Made by a program: the position numbers and the translations under genes. Shown here in pieces: positions 32,593 to 40,987 of a stretch of 64,000 bases of DNA (position 1 is its first letter; every line of letters begins with the position of its first letter). The stretch spans positions 1,240,001 to 1,304,000 of the forward strand of contig NZ_JBDLLW010000001.1 in the NCBI RefSeq assembly GCF_043789415.1. Reading direction: 5' to 3'. The stretch comes from Renibacterium sp043789415 (GTDB lineage Bacteria; Actinomycetota; Actinomycetes; Actinomycetales; Micrococcaceae). Under the pieces are notes generated by a model. The model was not told the DNA's origin. It did no database searches and worked only from the letters and a program-made list of their open reading frames with translations.

Positions 32593-33728
32593 CGTGCCAC
32601 CTCTTCAGTATCGGCGTTGTTCGTGCGCCGGACTTCCTCGGCCAGCAACTCCGATTGTTCCCGCAGCTGCGAACTCGGTTCGGCATAGACGAAGCGGAAG
32701 AGATCGAGCGGATCGACCTGCGCTTCAGCGTTCAGCCCGTCGCGCATCTGGCTCGCGACGTCGTCCGCTGCCTGCGCGAATTCCTGCTCCAATTGCTCGG
32801 TCAGCACTCCTTGAGCCGTCAAATAACGACGCAGCCGGAGAATTGGATCCTTGGGCAGCCATTGTGCGACTTCTTCCTCGCTGCGATAACGGGAAGCATC
32901 ATCGGCATTGGTGTGGGCGAGCATCCGATAGGTATGGGCTTCCAGCAACGCCGGGCCGCCGCCGTCCCTAGCCCGCTGGATGAGTTTCCGCAATACCGAC
33001 AGCAGCGCGGCGAGATCGTTTCCATCGACCCGTTCACCGGGCATTCCATAGCCGATGGCCTTGTGGGCCAGGGAAGGCGCGACGCTTTGCTGAGCTAAGG
33101 GCACTGAAATGGCGAAACCATTGTTCTGAATCAGGAAGACCACCGGAACGTGAAAGACGGCGGCGAAGTTGAGCGCCTCATGGAAGTCTCCCTCGCTGCT
33201 TGCCCCATCACCGCAGAGTGCGAGCACCACGGTGTCCTCGCCCTTGAGCTTGGCGGCATGGGCCAGTCCGACGGCGTGCAAAAGCTGAGTAGCTAGCGGC
33301 GTCGCCTGGGTTGCCACCTTGTAGTGATAGGGGTTGTAGCCGCCGTGCCAGGAGCCTCTGAGCAGCTCTAGCACCTCAACCGGCGGCACGCCCTTGGCCA
33401 TCACCGCGACGGAATCCCGGTAGGTCGGGAACAGCCAGTCCTGCTCTGCCAGGCACATGGCGGCTGCGATCTGGCAGGCCTCCTGCCCATGCGACGAGGG
33501 ATAGACAGCCATTCTGCCCTGACGTACCAGGGCGCCGGCCTGATCATTGATCCGGCGACCTTTGACCATCTCTGCGTATCCTCGCAGCAAGCTGGCCTGA
33601 TCGGGAAGCGGGTAGGCGTCCTTGTCCGTGGAGTGATCGGTCAGCAAAGATCCCTCGGGGTCAATCAGGCCAACCGGCTGCTTTGAGGGGAGCATCACCG
33701 CTTCGGGCCGCTCGTTCAGCGAGTCCAT
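32589..33728 (-). CDS. 2-oxoacid dehydrogenase E1 subunit alpha
   Basis: 379 residues. The ThDP-binding motif runs from CGDGASSEGDFHEALNFAA to FLIQNNGFAIS; the phosphorylation-loop counterpart AHTNADDASRYRS is present. The sequence type is closer to branched-chain than to pyruvate enzymes, and the divergent Lrp regulator supports that (bkd locus). GGAG lies 5 nt before the ATG. First gene of the operon. Confidence 0.92.
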   Translation of the reverse strand: MDSLNERPEAVMLPSKQPVGLIDPEGSLLTDHSTDKDAYPLPDQASLLRGYAEMVKGRRINDQAGALVRQGRMAVYPSSHGQEACQIAAAMCLAEQDWLFPTYRDSVAVMAKGVPPVEVLELLRGSWHGGYNPYHYKVATQATPLATQLLHAVGLAHAAKLKGEDTVVLALCGDGASSEGDFHEALNFAAVFHVPVVFLIQNNGFAISVPLAQQSVAPSLAHKAIGYGMPGERVDGNDLAALLSVLRKLIQRARDGGGPALLEAHTYRMLAHTNADDASRYRSEEEVAQWLPKDPILRLRRYLTAQGVLTEQLEQEFAQAADDVASQMRDGLNAEAQVDPLDLFRFVYAEPSSQLREQSELLAEEVRRTNNADTEEVAR

Positions 33729-33894
33729 ACCGTCTCCTGAGTAGTTTCAGCTGCGACATTCTGTTTACCTATTCTCGCTTATTTGAAGATTTGTATAGAT
33801 GGTTCTGGGTTTATATGGAATTTATAGATCAAAAAAGCTAAATTAGAAGACGATTTGTAAATGTGACCCAGCTTACTCAGACCTCAGGAGACAA
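33729..33894. promoter_or_regulatory. AT-rich divergent control region, bkd-type operon / Lrp
   Basis: 166 bp, clearly more AT-rich than its surroundings. GATTTGTA(T/A)A occurs twice in direct orientation (33788 and 33852), with TTATATGG and TTTATAG between them. This is typical of sites bound by Lrp/AsnC proteins; the binding protein is probably the adjacent 33895 product. Confidence 0.5.
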
Positions 33895-34332
33895 ATGTCC
33901 GAACTTGACGAAATAGACCGCGGCATCATCGCCGAGTTGCGGCAGGATGCCCGGGCGAGCGTCAGCGCAATTGCCGAAAGAGTTCATATTTCAAGAGCAC
34001 ACGCCTACTCACGCATCGCACGGCTGACCGAGCAGAAAGTGATTACCGGATTCACCGCCGTGATCGACCCACTCAAAGCAGGGCTGGGGTCCAGTGCTTA
34101 TGTGAGCATGAAAGTTCGCCAGCACGACTGGCGGGAACTCAAAGCGCTCCTCGGCGCTTTACCCGAGGTGCAGCACATTGCCCTGCTCGGCGGAAACTTC
34201 GATGTCATGCTGCTGGTCAGGGCGCGAGACAACGTCGATCTGCAGCGAGTGATCTTCGATCAGATTCAATCGATGCCAGGCGTGCTGGACACTCAGACTT
34301 ATCTCATTTTCGAGGACTTTTACCCGAGGTAA
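33895..34332 (+). CDS. Lrp/AsnC family regulator (BkdR-like)
   Basis: 145 residues. An N-terminal helix-turn-helix (about 1-60: ELDEIDRGIIAELRQDARASVSAIAERVHISRAHAYSRIARL) and a C-terminal RAM effector domain that senses amino acids. It is divergent from the branched-chain 2-oxoacid dehydrogenase operon, the layout of bkdR loci, so it likely controls that operon in response to branched-chain amino acids. GGAG lies 6 nt before the ATG. Confidence 0.9.
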   Translation: MSELDEIDRGIIAELRQDARASVSAIAERVHISRAHAYSRIARLTEQKVITGFTAVIDPLKAGLGSSAYVSMKVRQHDWRELKALLGALPEVQHIALLGGNFDVMLLVRARDNVDLQRVIFDQIQSMPGVLDTQTYLIFEDFYPR

Positions 34333-34415
34333 TATTTCAGATAGACATTCTCTTATTTAAATTAAAACGATATGATGGCGTAATTACTCCACTCGCACCC
34401 GGGGAAGGGCCGCTC

Positions 34416-35393
34416 ATGAGCAATTCGAATTACCCACCGCAGGGACCTTATCCCAGCAATCCTGGAGGGTACGGGCAGGGAAAACCCTCCCGCATTCCGC
34501 CACCGATCCCGACGCCCGGTGGCTCCACTCCAGAGTACGGAGTTCCCCAGCAACCCCCGGCTCAGCCGCAGTATCCGGGGCAGTATCAAGGCCAGCCCTA
34601 CGGTAACCCCTACGCCGCCCAACAGCAGCAGTACGGAGGTTATTCACCGACTCCTCCCCCACCGCCCAAGAGGAATTTTCCGCTCTGGGGATGGTTTGCG
34701 ATCGGCATACCGGTGCTCGGCGTGATTGCCTTGGTGATCACACTCATCACGGTCAACATGAACTCCATTCCGGTGGCGGAGAGCGATCCGCCCATTACGC
34801 AGAGCAATCGGCCGCGTCCGACTCCCACAACCTCGGTCGACTCGCCTCCCACTCCGAGCAACTTGGGTGGCGGCGTGGCTGGCATCTTGGGCCTTTCCCA
34901 ACCGGCGCCCTATCTGCAATCGGCGGATTGGGGCACGAAAGCCCCCAGCGGCTGGTCCCTGGAGGAAACTAATAGCGACGGGATTCGTTACTCACACCCC
35001 AACGGTTGCATGCTCCTGCTGAGCAAGGAACCACTCGACCCCTCAGTTCTCGGGGCCACTCTGAAGACCTCCGATATGCTCGCCACGATCAGTCGCAGCA
35101 TCAAGTCAGTGCAGACCTTTAAAACCGACTACCCCGATACCAAGGAAGAACACATCACTTCGCTGGTCAACATCAGCATGAATAAGGTGGGCGGGCAGAA
35201 GATCCAGTTCTATGCGAAGGCCTTGAGCTATACCAATAAGAACGGGGTCAAAGTCACTCTGCAACTGGCCCAGCGGGCGATGCCGAACAACTCTACTGTG
35301 CTGGTCGCTGGCGTGGCGTGCAGAGCCACCGTGCCACTCGCCTCGAGCGGCTGGGACGATGCGCTGAGCAATATCTTCATCACGGGTTCCTGA
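34416..35393 (+). CDS. proline/glutamine-rich single-pass membrane protein
   Basis: 325 residues. The first 85 residues are a disordered Pro/Gly/Gln/Tyr-rich cytosolic tail, followed by one membrane helix (about 92-112), a Pro/Thr/Ser linker and an extracytoplasmic domain of about 190 residues with two Cys (GCMLLL and VACRATV). No family recognised; the plan is common in actinobacterial surface proteins. GGAAGG lies 8 nt before the ATG. Its TGA is followed immediately by the GTG of a GNAT gene. Confidence 0.75.
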   Translation: MSNSNYPPQGPYPSNPGGYGQGKPSRIPPPIPTPGGSTPEYGVPQQPPAQPQYPGQYQGQPYGNPYAAQQQQYGGYSPTPPPPPKRNFPLWGWFAIGIPVLGVIALVITLITVNMNSIPVAESDPPITQSNRPRPTPTTSVDSPPTPSNLGGGVAGILGLSQPAPYLQSADWGTKAPSGWSLEETNSDGIRYSHPNGCMLLLSKEPLDPSVLGATLKTSDMLATISRSIKSVQTFKTDYPDTKEEHITSLVNISMNKVGGQKIQFYAKALSYTNKNGVKVTLQLAQRAMPNNSTVLVAGVACRATVPLASSGWDDALSNIFITGS

Positions 35394-35867
35394 GTGGCTC
35401 CGACTCTACGACTGATCTCTCGGGAACGCGCTGAACGGATTCTGGCGAAGAACCCGGATGCCAGCGACCTCTGGCTGGCGGATTACCCGCTCGACGACGA
35501 ACTGGACGCCTTGCGCTTCTTTCTCGCCAGCCCGGCATTGTCCGTGGAGTCCGCCGTTTTCGGGCTCTACTCGGTGCACCAGGAGTCGAGCCACGCGGTC
35601 GGCGGCATTGGTTTCTTCGGGCCCCCAGATCTAGAGGGAGCCGTGACGATCGGCTACGGTGTGGTGCCGTCTGCCAGAGGACGTGGGATTGCCAGCCAAG
35701 CGGTCGCAGAGATCGTCGAGATCGCGCGGTGGAATCAGGTGCGCGCGGTGCACGCCGTCACAGATCTGGATAATCTCGCGTCGCAACGGGTGCTATTAAA
35801 AAACGGCTTCACCCTGCTCAGAAGCGATGAGGCTCAAGCTTATTTCGAGAACCGGTTGGCTGGGTAG
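35394..35867 (+). CDS. GNAT family N-acetyltransferase
   Basis: 157 residues. The acetyl-CoA loop is VVPSARGRGIASQAV, followed by AVTDLDNLASQRVLLKNGF, typical of RimJ/RimL-like acetyltransferases. The substrate is unknown. The GTG start directly abuts the preceding stop (TGAGTG), so translation is coupled to the membrane protein. Confidence 0.85.
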   Translation: MAPTLRLISRERAERILAKNPDASDLWLADYPLDDELDALRFFLASPALSVESAVFGLYSVHQESSHAVGGIGFFGPPDLEGAVTIGYGVVPSARGRGIASQAVAEIVEIARWNQVRAVHAVTDLDNLASQRVLLKNGFTLLRSDEAQAYFENRLAG

Positions 35868-35898
35868 ACGGGTCGGCTGCCCAGCCGGGGCCGCCGTG

Positions 35899-35930
35899 TC
35901 AGTTCTTGAAGACGTCTCAGTTCTTGAAGA
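35899..35930. repeat. tandem duplication of the crotonase gene end
   Basis: TCAGTTCTTGAAGA occurs at 35899 and 35917 (18-bp period). The second copy holds the last codons and stop of the crotonase; the first lies just beyond the stop. Confidence 0.8.
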
Positions 35931-36696
35931 TCGGCGGTCGCTTCTCCTGGAACGCGGTGATGCCCTCGCGATAATTCTCGGTACTCACAATGGCTGCCTG
36001 AACCTTGTTCTCGATATCGAGGGCTTCCCAGAATCCGAGCCGGTCGTCACGAATCGCGGTGACCAGTTTCTTACCATCCTGGAAAGCGTTGAGCGGTCCC
36101 TTCGCCACCCGGGCCACAATATTCCGGGTTTCCTCCAGCAAGCTTTCCGCCGGGAAGGCGCGGCTGAACAGTCCGGAACGAACCGCTTCTGCGCCGGAGA
36201 TCAAATCAGCCGTGTAGATCAAATCGAGAGTGCGGTGAGTACCCAGCCGCTCAGTGAATAGCCAGTGCCCACCGGAGTCCAGCACCATGCCGAGATTCGC
36301 GAAGGGCGAGCCGATCTTGGCGTTCTCGGCTACGTAGACGACGTCGGCCGCGATTAGCAGGCCCAGCCCGGCACCGAGTGAGGCTCCCTGAGCAGCGACG
36401 AAACTGGGCGCGGGGAAGTCCATGATGGCGCGCATCGCCGGAACGATCTTGCCCTCGAGGAAAGCCAGCGCGTCATCGTTGTCGACCGCTACCTCGGAGA
36501 GATCCCGGCCGGCACAGAATGCTCTGCCCTCACCGCGCAGCAAAAGAGCTCGGACGCTTCCCGCGGCGACTCCGGCAGCGGCTTCATCCACGGTGTTCTT
36601 CAGATCCGTGAAGGCTTGCGCATCCAGGGCGTTCAGCTTGTGCGGCGCGTTCAACACCACTTCGGCAATTCCGTCAGCAATGCTTAGCTCGATCAT
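35917..36696 (-). CDS. enoyl-CoA hydratase/isomerase (crotonase family)
   Basis: 259 residues. The oxyanion-hole segments are RGEGRAFCAGRDLSE and AAQGASLGAGLGLLIAADVVYV. It follows paaE by 30 bp on the same strand, so it probably acts in phenylacetyl-CoA breakdown, as isomerase or hydratase (PaaG- or PaaF-like). Which step cannot be decided from the sequence alone. GGAGAGG precedes the ATG. Confidence 0.85.
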   Translation of the reverse strand: MIELSIADGIAEVVLNAPHKLNALDAQAFTDLKNTVDEAAAGVAAGSVRALLLRGEGRAFCAGRDLSEVAVDNDDALAFLEGKIVPAMRAIMDFPAPSFVAAQGASLGAGLGLLIAADVVYVAENAKIGSPFANLGMVLDSGGHWLFTERLGTHRTLDLIYTADLISGAEAVRSGLFSRAFPAESLLEETRNIVARVAKGPLNAFQDGKKLVTAIRDDRLGFWEALDIENKVQAAIVSTENYREGITAFQEKRPPIFKN

Positions 36697-36726
36697 TTAA
36701 CGCCCTCTCCTGGCTGGCTCACTGGA

Positions 36727-37914
36727 CTAGACATCGTAGTCGACGGTGACGCGTTCCGATGTCGGATGGGACTGGCAGGTCAGTACATAGCCCTTGTCCA
36801 ATTCATCTTGTTCCAAAGCATAGTTCTCTTCCATCTGAACCGTCCCGCTGACCACCTTGGCACGGCAGGTGCCGCAGACGCCCCCCGCGCAGGCGAAGGG
36901 AACGTCGGGACGGACTCGAAGTGCAGCGTTCAGGATCGTCTCGCGAGCGTGCGTGGGACTCTTGACCGCGCCTTTCAAACCATCCAAGGTGAAGGTGATC
37001 TCGAAGTTCTCATCGGTCTCGGCGGCTCTCACCGAGCGGCCGTGCTGGGCTTGAGGCTGATCGGGCTTGCCGGTGGTGAAGAGCTCGAAACGCACTTTCT
37101 CAGCTGGCACTCCGCGTTCTTGCAGGGCATCCCGGCAGAGCTGGACCAGTTCGAACGGTCCGCAAAGGAACCATTCGTCGACTTGCCCGGCCGGTAACAC
37201 GGTGCCGAGCAGGAGCCGTAGCTTCTCGGCGTCGATCCGGCCGCTGAGCAACGGCGCGATCCGCTGCTCCCGGGAAAGCACATGGTGCAGTGCGAAACGA
37301 GCGGGATATTTGTCCTTGAGGTCCGCCAGTTCCTCCAGGAACATCACATCCATAGCAGCCTTATTAGCGTAAATCAGGTCGAATCTGGTTGCCGGATGTG
37401 CCGCCAACAAGGTCTTGGCAATGGCGATCACCGGGGTGATCCCTGAGCCAGCGGCAATCGCTACAAAGCATCCGTCCGAGGCAGCGGCAGCTGCGAGCTG
37501 TTCCGGATGGTTCAGATCGGTCAGCACATTGTGATGACGAGAGGTGAAAGCACCCATCGGGCTCATCACTTCCAGTGTGTCCCCGGCTGTGAGCTCCGCA
37601 TTGGCCCAGCTAGAGAACTGGCCGCCGAGGTCCTTTTTGATGGCCACCCGGATTTCGCTGCTGCCGTCTTCGAAGGAACGGGGTGTGGCACAGATCGAGT
37701 AGCTGCGTCTCAATTCCTTGAGTTCGCCCGACGGATCCGGCAAGGTGGTGCGCAAAGCTACATACTGACCGGGCAGGTAGTCGAACTGGCCGCTCAGTTC
37801 GGCGGGGACCGCGAAGCTGACCTCAATGGCCTCTGCGGTGAGCCTGCGGACTTCCTTGACCGCGAGGGAATGGAAACTGGCCCGTCGGTTCGACGGTTTG
37901 CGGGTCACCACCAT
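36727..37914 (-). CDS. paaE: phenylacetyl-CoA epoxidase reductase subunit
   Basis: 395 residues. FAD-binding (RRSYSICATP) and NAD-binding (IAAGSGITPVIAIAKTLL) domains are followed by a C-terminal plant-type [2Fe-2S] ferredoxin with the ligand pattern CAGGVCGTC and LTCQS. It passes electrons from NADPH to the diiron subunit PaaA. The ATG follows the paaD stop directly (TAAATG). Confidence 0.95.
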   Translation of the reverse strand: MVVTRKPSNRRASFHSLAVKEVRRLTAEAIEVSFAVPAELSGQFDYLPGQYVALRTTLPDPSGELKELRRSYSICATPRSFEDGSSEIRVAIKKDLGGQFSSWANAELTAGDTLEVMSPMGAFTSRHHNVLTDLNHPEQLAAAAASDGCFVAIAAGSGITPVIAIAKTLLAAHPATRFDLIYANKAAMDVMFLEELADLKDKYPARFALHHVLSREQRIAPLLSGRIDAEKLRLLLGTVLPAGQVDEWFLCGPFELVQLCRDALQERGVPAEKVRFELFTTGKPDQPQAQHGRSVRAAETDENFEITFTLDGLKGAVKSPTHARETILNAALRVRPDVPFACAGGVCGTCRAKVVSGTVQMEENYALEQDELDKGYVLTCQSHPTSERVTVDYDV

Positions 37915-38454
37915 TTAGTGCACCTTGAAGTAGTCGAAGGGTTCCAGGCAGTCCTGGCACTTGTACAGGGCTTTGCAGGACGTCGAGCCGAAACGGGTCA
38001 ACTCACGAGTATTGAGCGAATCGCACAGCGGGCACTTCACCGCGAGAGCCAACCGGACCGGCGTGTGCTGGCTGCCCAGCCCGGAGCGTCCGCTGGGCGG
38101 CGCAATGCCGTAACCGGCTAGCTTGGCTTTGCCGCTCTCGGTCATCCAATCAGTGGTCCAGGCCGGGGAAAGCACTAGTTCGATCTCGGCGGAGAAGCCT
38201 TCACGCGCGAATTCTGCGAGCAGATCGTCCCGGATGGTCTCCATCGCCGGGCACCCAGAGTAGGTCGGGGTGATGGTGACCTTCACTCGCTCACCGATCA
38301 GCTCCACTGCGCGCAGAATGCCCAGTTCGGCGATGCTGAGCACCGGGATCTCCGGGTCGTTGATCCTTGAGGCGATCTGCCACAGAACTTCTTTGTCCGG
38401 TGTTTCGTGATCCGGCGTTTCCTGATCGGGGGCTTCTTTATTCAGGGTCTTCAT
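37915..38454 (-). CDS. paaD: phenylacetyl-CoA epoxidase assembly protein
   Basis: 179 residues. An N-terminal MIP18/DUF59 domain (INDPEIPVLSIAELGILR, TPTYSGCPAMETI) is followed by a C-terminal zinc-ribbon-like segment with Cys pairs CPLCDS and CQDC. Needed for maturation of the epoxidase. A Glu/Pro/Asp-repeat stretch (KEAPDQETPDHETPDK) at the very start is a small simple repeat. Confidence 0.92.
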   Translation of the reverse strand: MKTLNKEAPDQETPDHETPDKEVLWQIASRINDPEIPVLSIAELGILRAVELIGERVKVTITPTYSGCPAMETIRDDLLAEFAREGFSAEIELVLSPAWTTDWMTESGKAKLAGYGIAPPSGRSGLGSQHTPVRLALAVKCPLCDSLNTRELTRFGSTSCKALYKCQDCLEPFDYFKVH

Positions 38455-38463
38455 GTCTTTCCC

Positions 38464-39426
38464 CTACCAGCTGGCACCGGGGTGCTGGCGTGCCAGCACC
38501 TGCATTTCGGCGAGCAGGTAGCCGAGGTGCTCGCTGTGCTCACCGTGCCTCCCACCACCGCTCACTCGCGGCGTCTGAGGCAGCTCCAGATCGGCTTCGT
38601 CGAGGATCGCAGCGATAAAGGCGTCGAAGCCGGGGCGCAAGGAAGCCGGCGGAACAGCGGCCTCTGCGAGTCTTTCGAACAACTCGTCCTGGTCGAAGAG
38701 CTCCTCGACATAAGGCCAGGTGAGTTTCAGCCCGTCGATCATCCGACGTCGTGATTCCTCGGTGCCCAGGGCGAGCCGGAGCACCCACTGGCTGGCGTGG
38801 TCCCGATGGTAGTCGACCTCTTTGACCGCTTTGGCAGCGATCGCGGCCAACGTCGGGTCGCTGCTGTACTGCAAGCGCTGGTAGAGCTCGAACTGGTAGA
38901 CCGACACCACCAGCTGGCGGGCGATGGTGCGAGCGAAGTCTCCATTGGGCTGTTCCATGAGCTGGGCGCAGCGGAAATCTTCCTCCCCGCGCCAGTAGGC
39001 CAGATCGTCTTCGGTCTGCGCGGTGCCGTCGGGGTTACTGAAGGCAGCCGCTGTGTAGCTCAGGAAGGAGCGGGCGTGGCCGAGCTGGTCCAGGGCGATA
39101 TTGCCCAGTGCGACGTCTTCTTCGAGTTCGGGGGCGCGAGAGATCCACCAGCCGAGCCGTTGCGCCAGCACGAGGCCGTCGTCGCCCAATCGCAGTGCGT
39201 ATTCGGCGATCTCGGCGCTGGGCTTCTTCGCGGCGTCCTGCACCTCGAGCGCGATATCCTCCGGGCGCAGCGCGTTGCCTGGGGCCACGGCGGCGCGGGT
39301 TCCCCAGCGAGGGCCCACGGTCGCAGGGTTCCCTAGCTGAGCTTGCGAAGTTAGGGGGCGACCGGGGACTTGCGAGCTGAGGGAGCCGCTGGGGAGGGTA
39401 ATTCGAGTCGCTGATTCTCCACTCAT
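38464..39426 (-). CDS. paaC: phenylacetyl-CoA epoxidase subunit PaaC
   Basis: 320 residues, the structural partner of PaaA in the epoxidase core (LALGNIALDQLGHARSFLSY-like helix: DVALGNIALDQLGHARSF). About 50 residues of low-complexity N-terminal extension precede the conserved part, longer than usual, and a later start cannot be ruled out. AGGAAT precedes the ATG. Confidence 0.92.
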   Translation of the reverse strand: MSGESATRITLPSGSLSSQVPGRPLTSQAQLGNPATVGPRWGTRAAVAPGNALRPEDIALEVQDAAKKPSAEIAEYALRLGDDGLVLAQRLGWWISRAPELEEDVALGNIALDQLGHARSFLSYTAAAFSNPDGTAQTEDDLAYWRGEEDFRCAQLMEQPNGDFARTIARQLVVSVYQFELYQRLQYSSDPTLAAIAAKAVKEVDYHRDHASQWVLRLALGTEESRRRMIDGLKLTWPYVEELFDQDELFERLAEAAVPPASLRPGFDAFIAAILDEADLELPQTPRVSGGGRHGEHSEHLGYLLAEMQVLARQHPGASW

Positions 39427-39475
39427 TGGATTCCTGCCTGGGTCTGCGCGGCGAAGCTCTGGGTGGGTGGAAACA

Positions 39476-39790
39476 TTAGAGGTGTTTCACCCCTTCGCTC
39501 TTCGTGTAATACGTGGCGTGCCGATAGTCCTTGCCCTGCGGCGACTCGAAGAAGGCGCCTTTGGAATCAGGATCAGAAGCGGAAATCGCGTCCGCAGGGC
39601 AGACCCAGATTGAAACCCCCTCATTGCGACGCGTGTAAAGGTCCCTGGCATTGCGCAGCGCCATGGAGGCATCCGGGGCGTGCAGCGAGCCCGCGTGCAC
39701 ATGAGACAAGCCTCGGGAGGAGCGCACGAACACTTCCCAGAGCGGCCAGGGTTGAGCGGCCGCATTGACGACGTCGTTCTGCTCGGTCAT
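39476..39790 (-). CDS. paaB: phenylacetyl-CoA epoxidase subunit PaaB
   Basis: 104 residues, beginning MTEQNDVVNAAAQPWPLWEVF and containing VFVRSSRGLSHVHAGSLHAPD and ALRNARDLYTRRNEG, the PaaB signature. It bridges PaaAC dimers. The longer open frame reaching 39997 overlaps paaA and is rejected. The ATG is one base after the paaA stop. Confidence 0.94.
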   Translation of the reverse strand: MTEQNDVVNAAAQPWPLWEVFVRSSRGLSHVHAGSLHAPDASMALRNARDLYTRRNEGVSIWVCPADAISASDPDSKGAFFESPQGKDYRHATYYTKSEGVKHL

Positions 39791-39791
39791 C

Positions 39792-40763
39792 TCAAGCCAC
39801 CTCTGCTCGCTGCTGGCGGGCGGCATAGGCCGCAGCGGCCTCACGCACCCAAGCACCGTCTTCATGGGCTTCACGACGGCGTTCCAAACGCTGCGAATTG
39901 CACTGACCCCGACCTGCCAGCACTTCCTTGAACTCGTTCCAGTCCAAGGGCCCGTGCTCCCATTTGCCGGTTTCCTGATTGAAGTGGATCTGATCATCCG
40001 GCAAGGTCAAGCCGAGCACTTTCACCTGCTCGACCATCATGCCGACAAAGCGCTGCCGCAACTCGTCATTGGAGAAGCGCTTGATGTTCCAGGCCATCGA
40101 CTGCTTGGAATTAGGCGAGTCGTCGTCCGGCGGCCCAAACATCATCAGAGCCGGGGCATACCAACGATTGACGGCGTCCTGGGCCATCTGCTTCTGCGCC
40201 GGAGTACCCTGCGCCAGTTCGAGCAGGATTTCGAAGCCCTGCCGCTGGTGAAAGGACTCCTCTTTGCAGATGCGCACCATGGCCCGGCCATACGGCCCGT
40301 AGGAGGCGCGGCAGAGCGGCACCTGATTGCAGATCGCGGCACCGTCCACCAGCCAGCCGATAGCACCGACGTCGGCCCAGCTGCGGGTGGGGTAATTGAA
40401 AATCGAGGAATATCGGGCCTTGCCCGCGATCAGGTCCTCGGTCATCTTGTTTCGAGGGGCGCCCAAGGTCTCCGCTGCGGAGTAGAGGTAGAGGCCGTGG
40501 CCGGCCTCATCCTGCACCTTGGCCATCAGAATCGCCTTGCGTTTGAGGCTCGGCGCTCGGGAAATCCAGTTCGCCTCGGGCTGCATGCCGATGATTTCGG
40601 AGTGCGCGTGCTGGGAGATTTGCCGGACCAGGGTTTTGCGGTAGGCCTCGGGCATCCAGTCCCGCGGTTCGATCCGCGAGTCTTCGGCGAGGATCGCTTC
40701 AAAGGCAGCTTGCCCGGCGTCGTCGACGCTCTGCGCATCCAGCGCGCTGAGATTCTGCACCAT
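39792..40763 (-). CDS. paaA: phenylacetyl-CoA epoxidase catalytic subunit
   Basis: 323 residues, the diiron oxygenase subunit that epoxidises the ring of phenylacetyl-CoA. Iron ligands lie in KVQDEAGHGLYLY and CKEESFHQRQGFE. The ATG at 40763 has GGAG about 6 nt upstream; the open frame to 40886 crosses the promoter and operator and is not used. First gene of the paaABCDE-crotonase operon. Confidence 0.95.
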   Translation of the reverse strand: MVQNLSALDAQSVDDAGQAAFEAILAEDSRIEPRDWMPEAYRKTLVRQISQHAHSEIIGMQPEANWISRAPSLKRKAILMAKVQDEAGHGLYLYSAAETLGAPRNKMTEDLIAGKARYSSIFNYPTRSWADVGAIGWLVDGAAICNQVPLCRASYGPYGRAMVRICKEESFHQRQGFEILLELAQGTPAQKQMAQDAVNRWYAPALMMFGPPDDDSPNSKQSMAWNIKRFSNDELRQRFVGMMVEQVKVLGLTLPDDQIHFNQETGKWEHGPLDWNEFKEVLAGRGQCNSQRLERRREAHEDGAWVREAAAAYAARQQRAEVA

Positions 40764-40787
40764 TGCCACTCCATCCGGAATTGAATT

Positions 40788-40805
40788 ACTGACCGCTCGT
40801 TCAGT
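40788..40805. promoter_or_regulatory. PaaR-type operator upstream of paaA
   Basis: 18-bp imperfect palindrome (14 of 18 positions symmetric), ACTGACCG...TTCAGT. It overlaps the end of the -10 box and the predicted transcription start. Its reverse complement matches the paaZ site at 16 of 18 positions. Confidence 0.7.
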
Positions 40806-40832
40806 ATATCCGGAGGGTTCAGAAGAGGTCAA
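40803..40832 (-). promoter_or_regulatory. sigma-70-type promoter of the paa operon
   Basis: Minus strand: -35 TTGACC (40827-40832), 18-bp spacer, -10 TATACT (40803-40808). This is the best housekeeping-type promoter in the window. The operator sits on its downstream edge. Confidence 0.75.
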
Positions 40833-40932
40833 CGCAACCTGAGCTGATCGGCGTACCCTGTGCGAGCTGAACGAATCGACTCGCATTCCCTCAGCACTAA
40901 GAAGCTCCAGCTCTAACGAATGCGAGCCAATT

Positions 40933-40960
40933 TTGCTATCGAGAGCAGAAACACCATAAT
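40933..40960 (+). promoter_or_regulatory. promoter of the low-GC two-gene island
   Basis: TTGCTA at 40933, 16-bp spacer, CATAAT at 40955-40960. It is followed by the strong ribosome site GGAGGAG before ATG 40988. Confidence 0.45.
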
Positions 40961-40987
40961 CAAGAATCTGTTAGTGGAGGAGAAATA

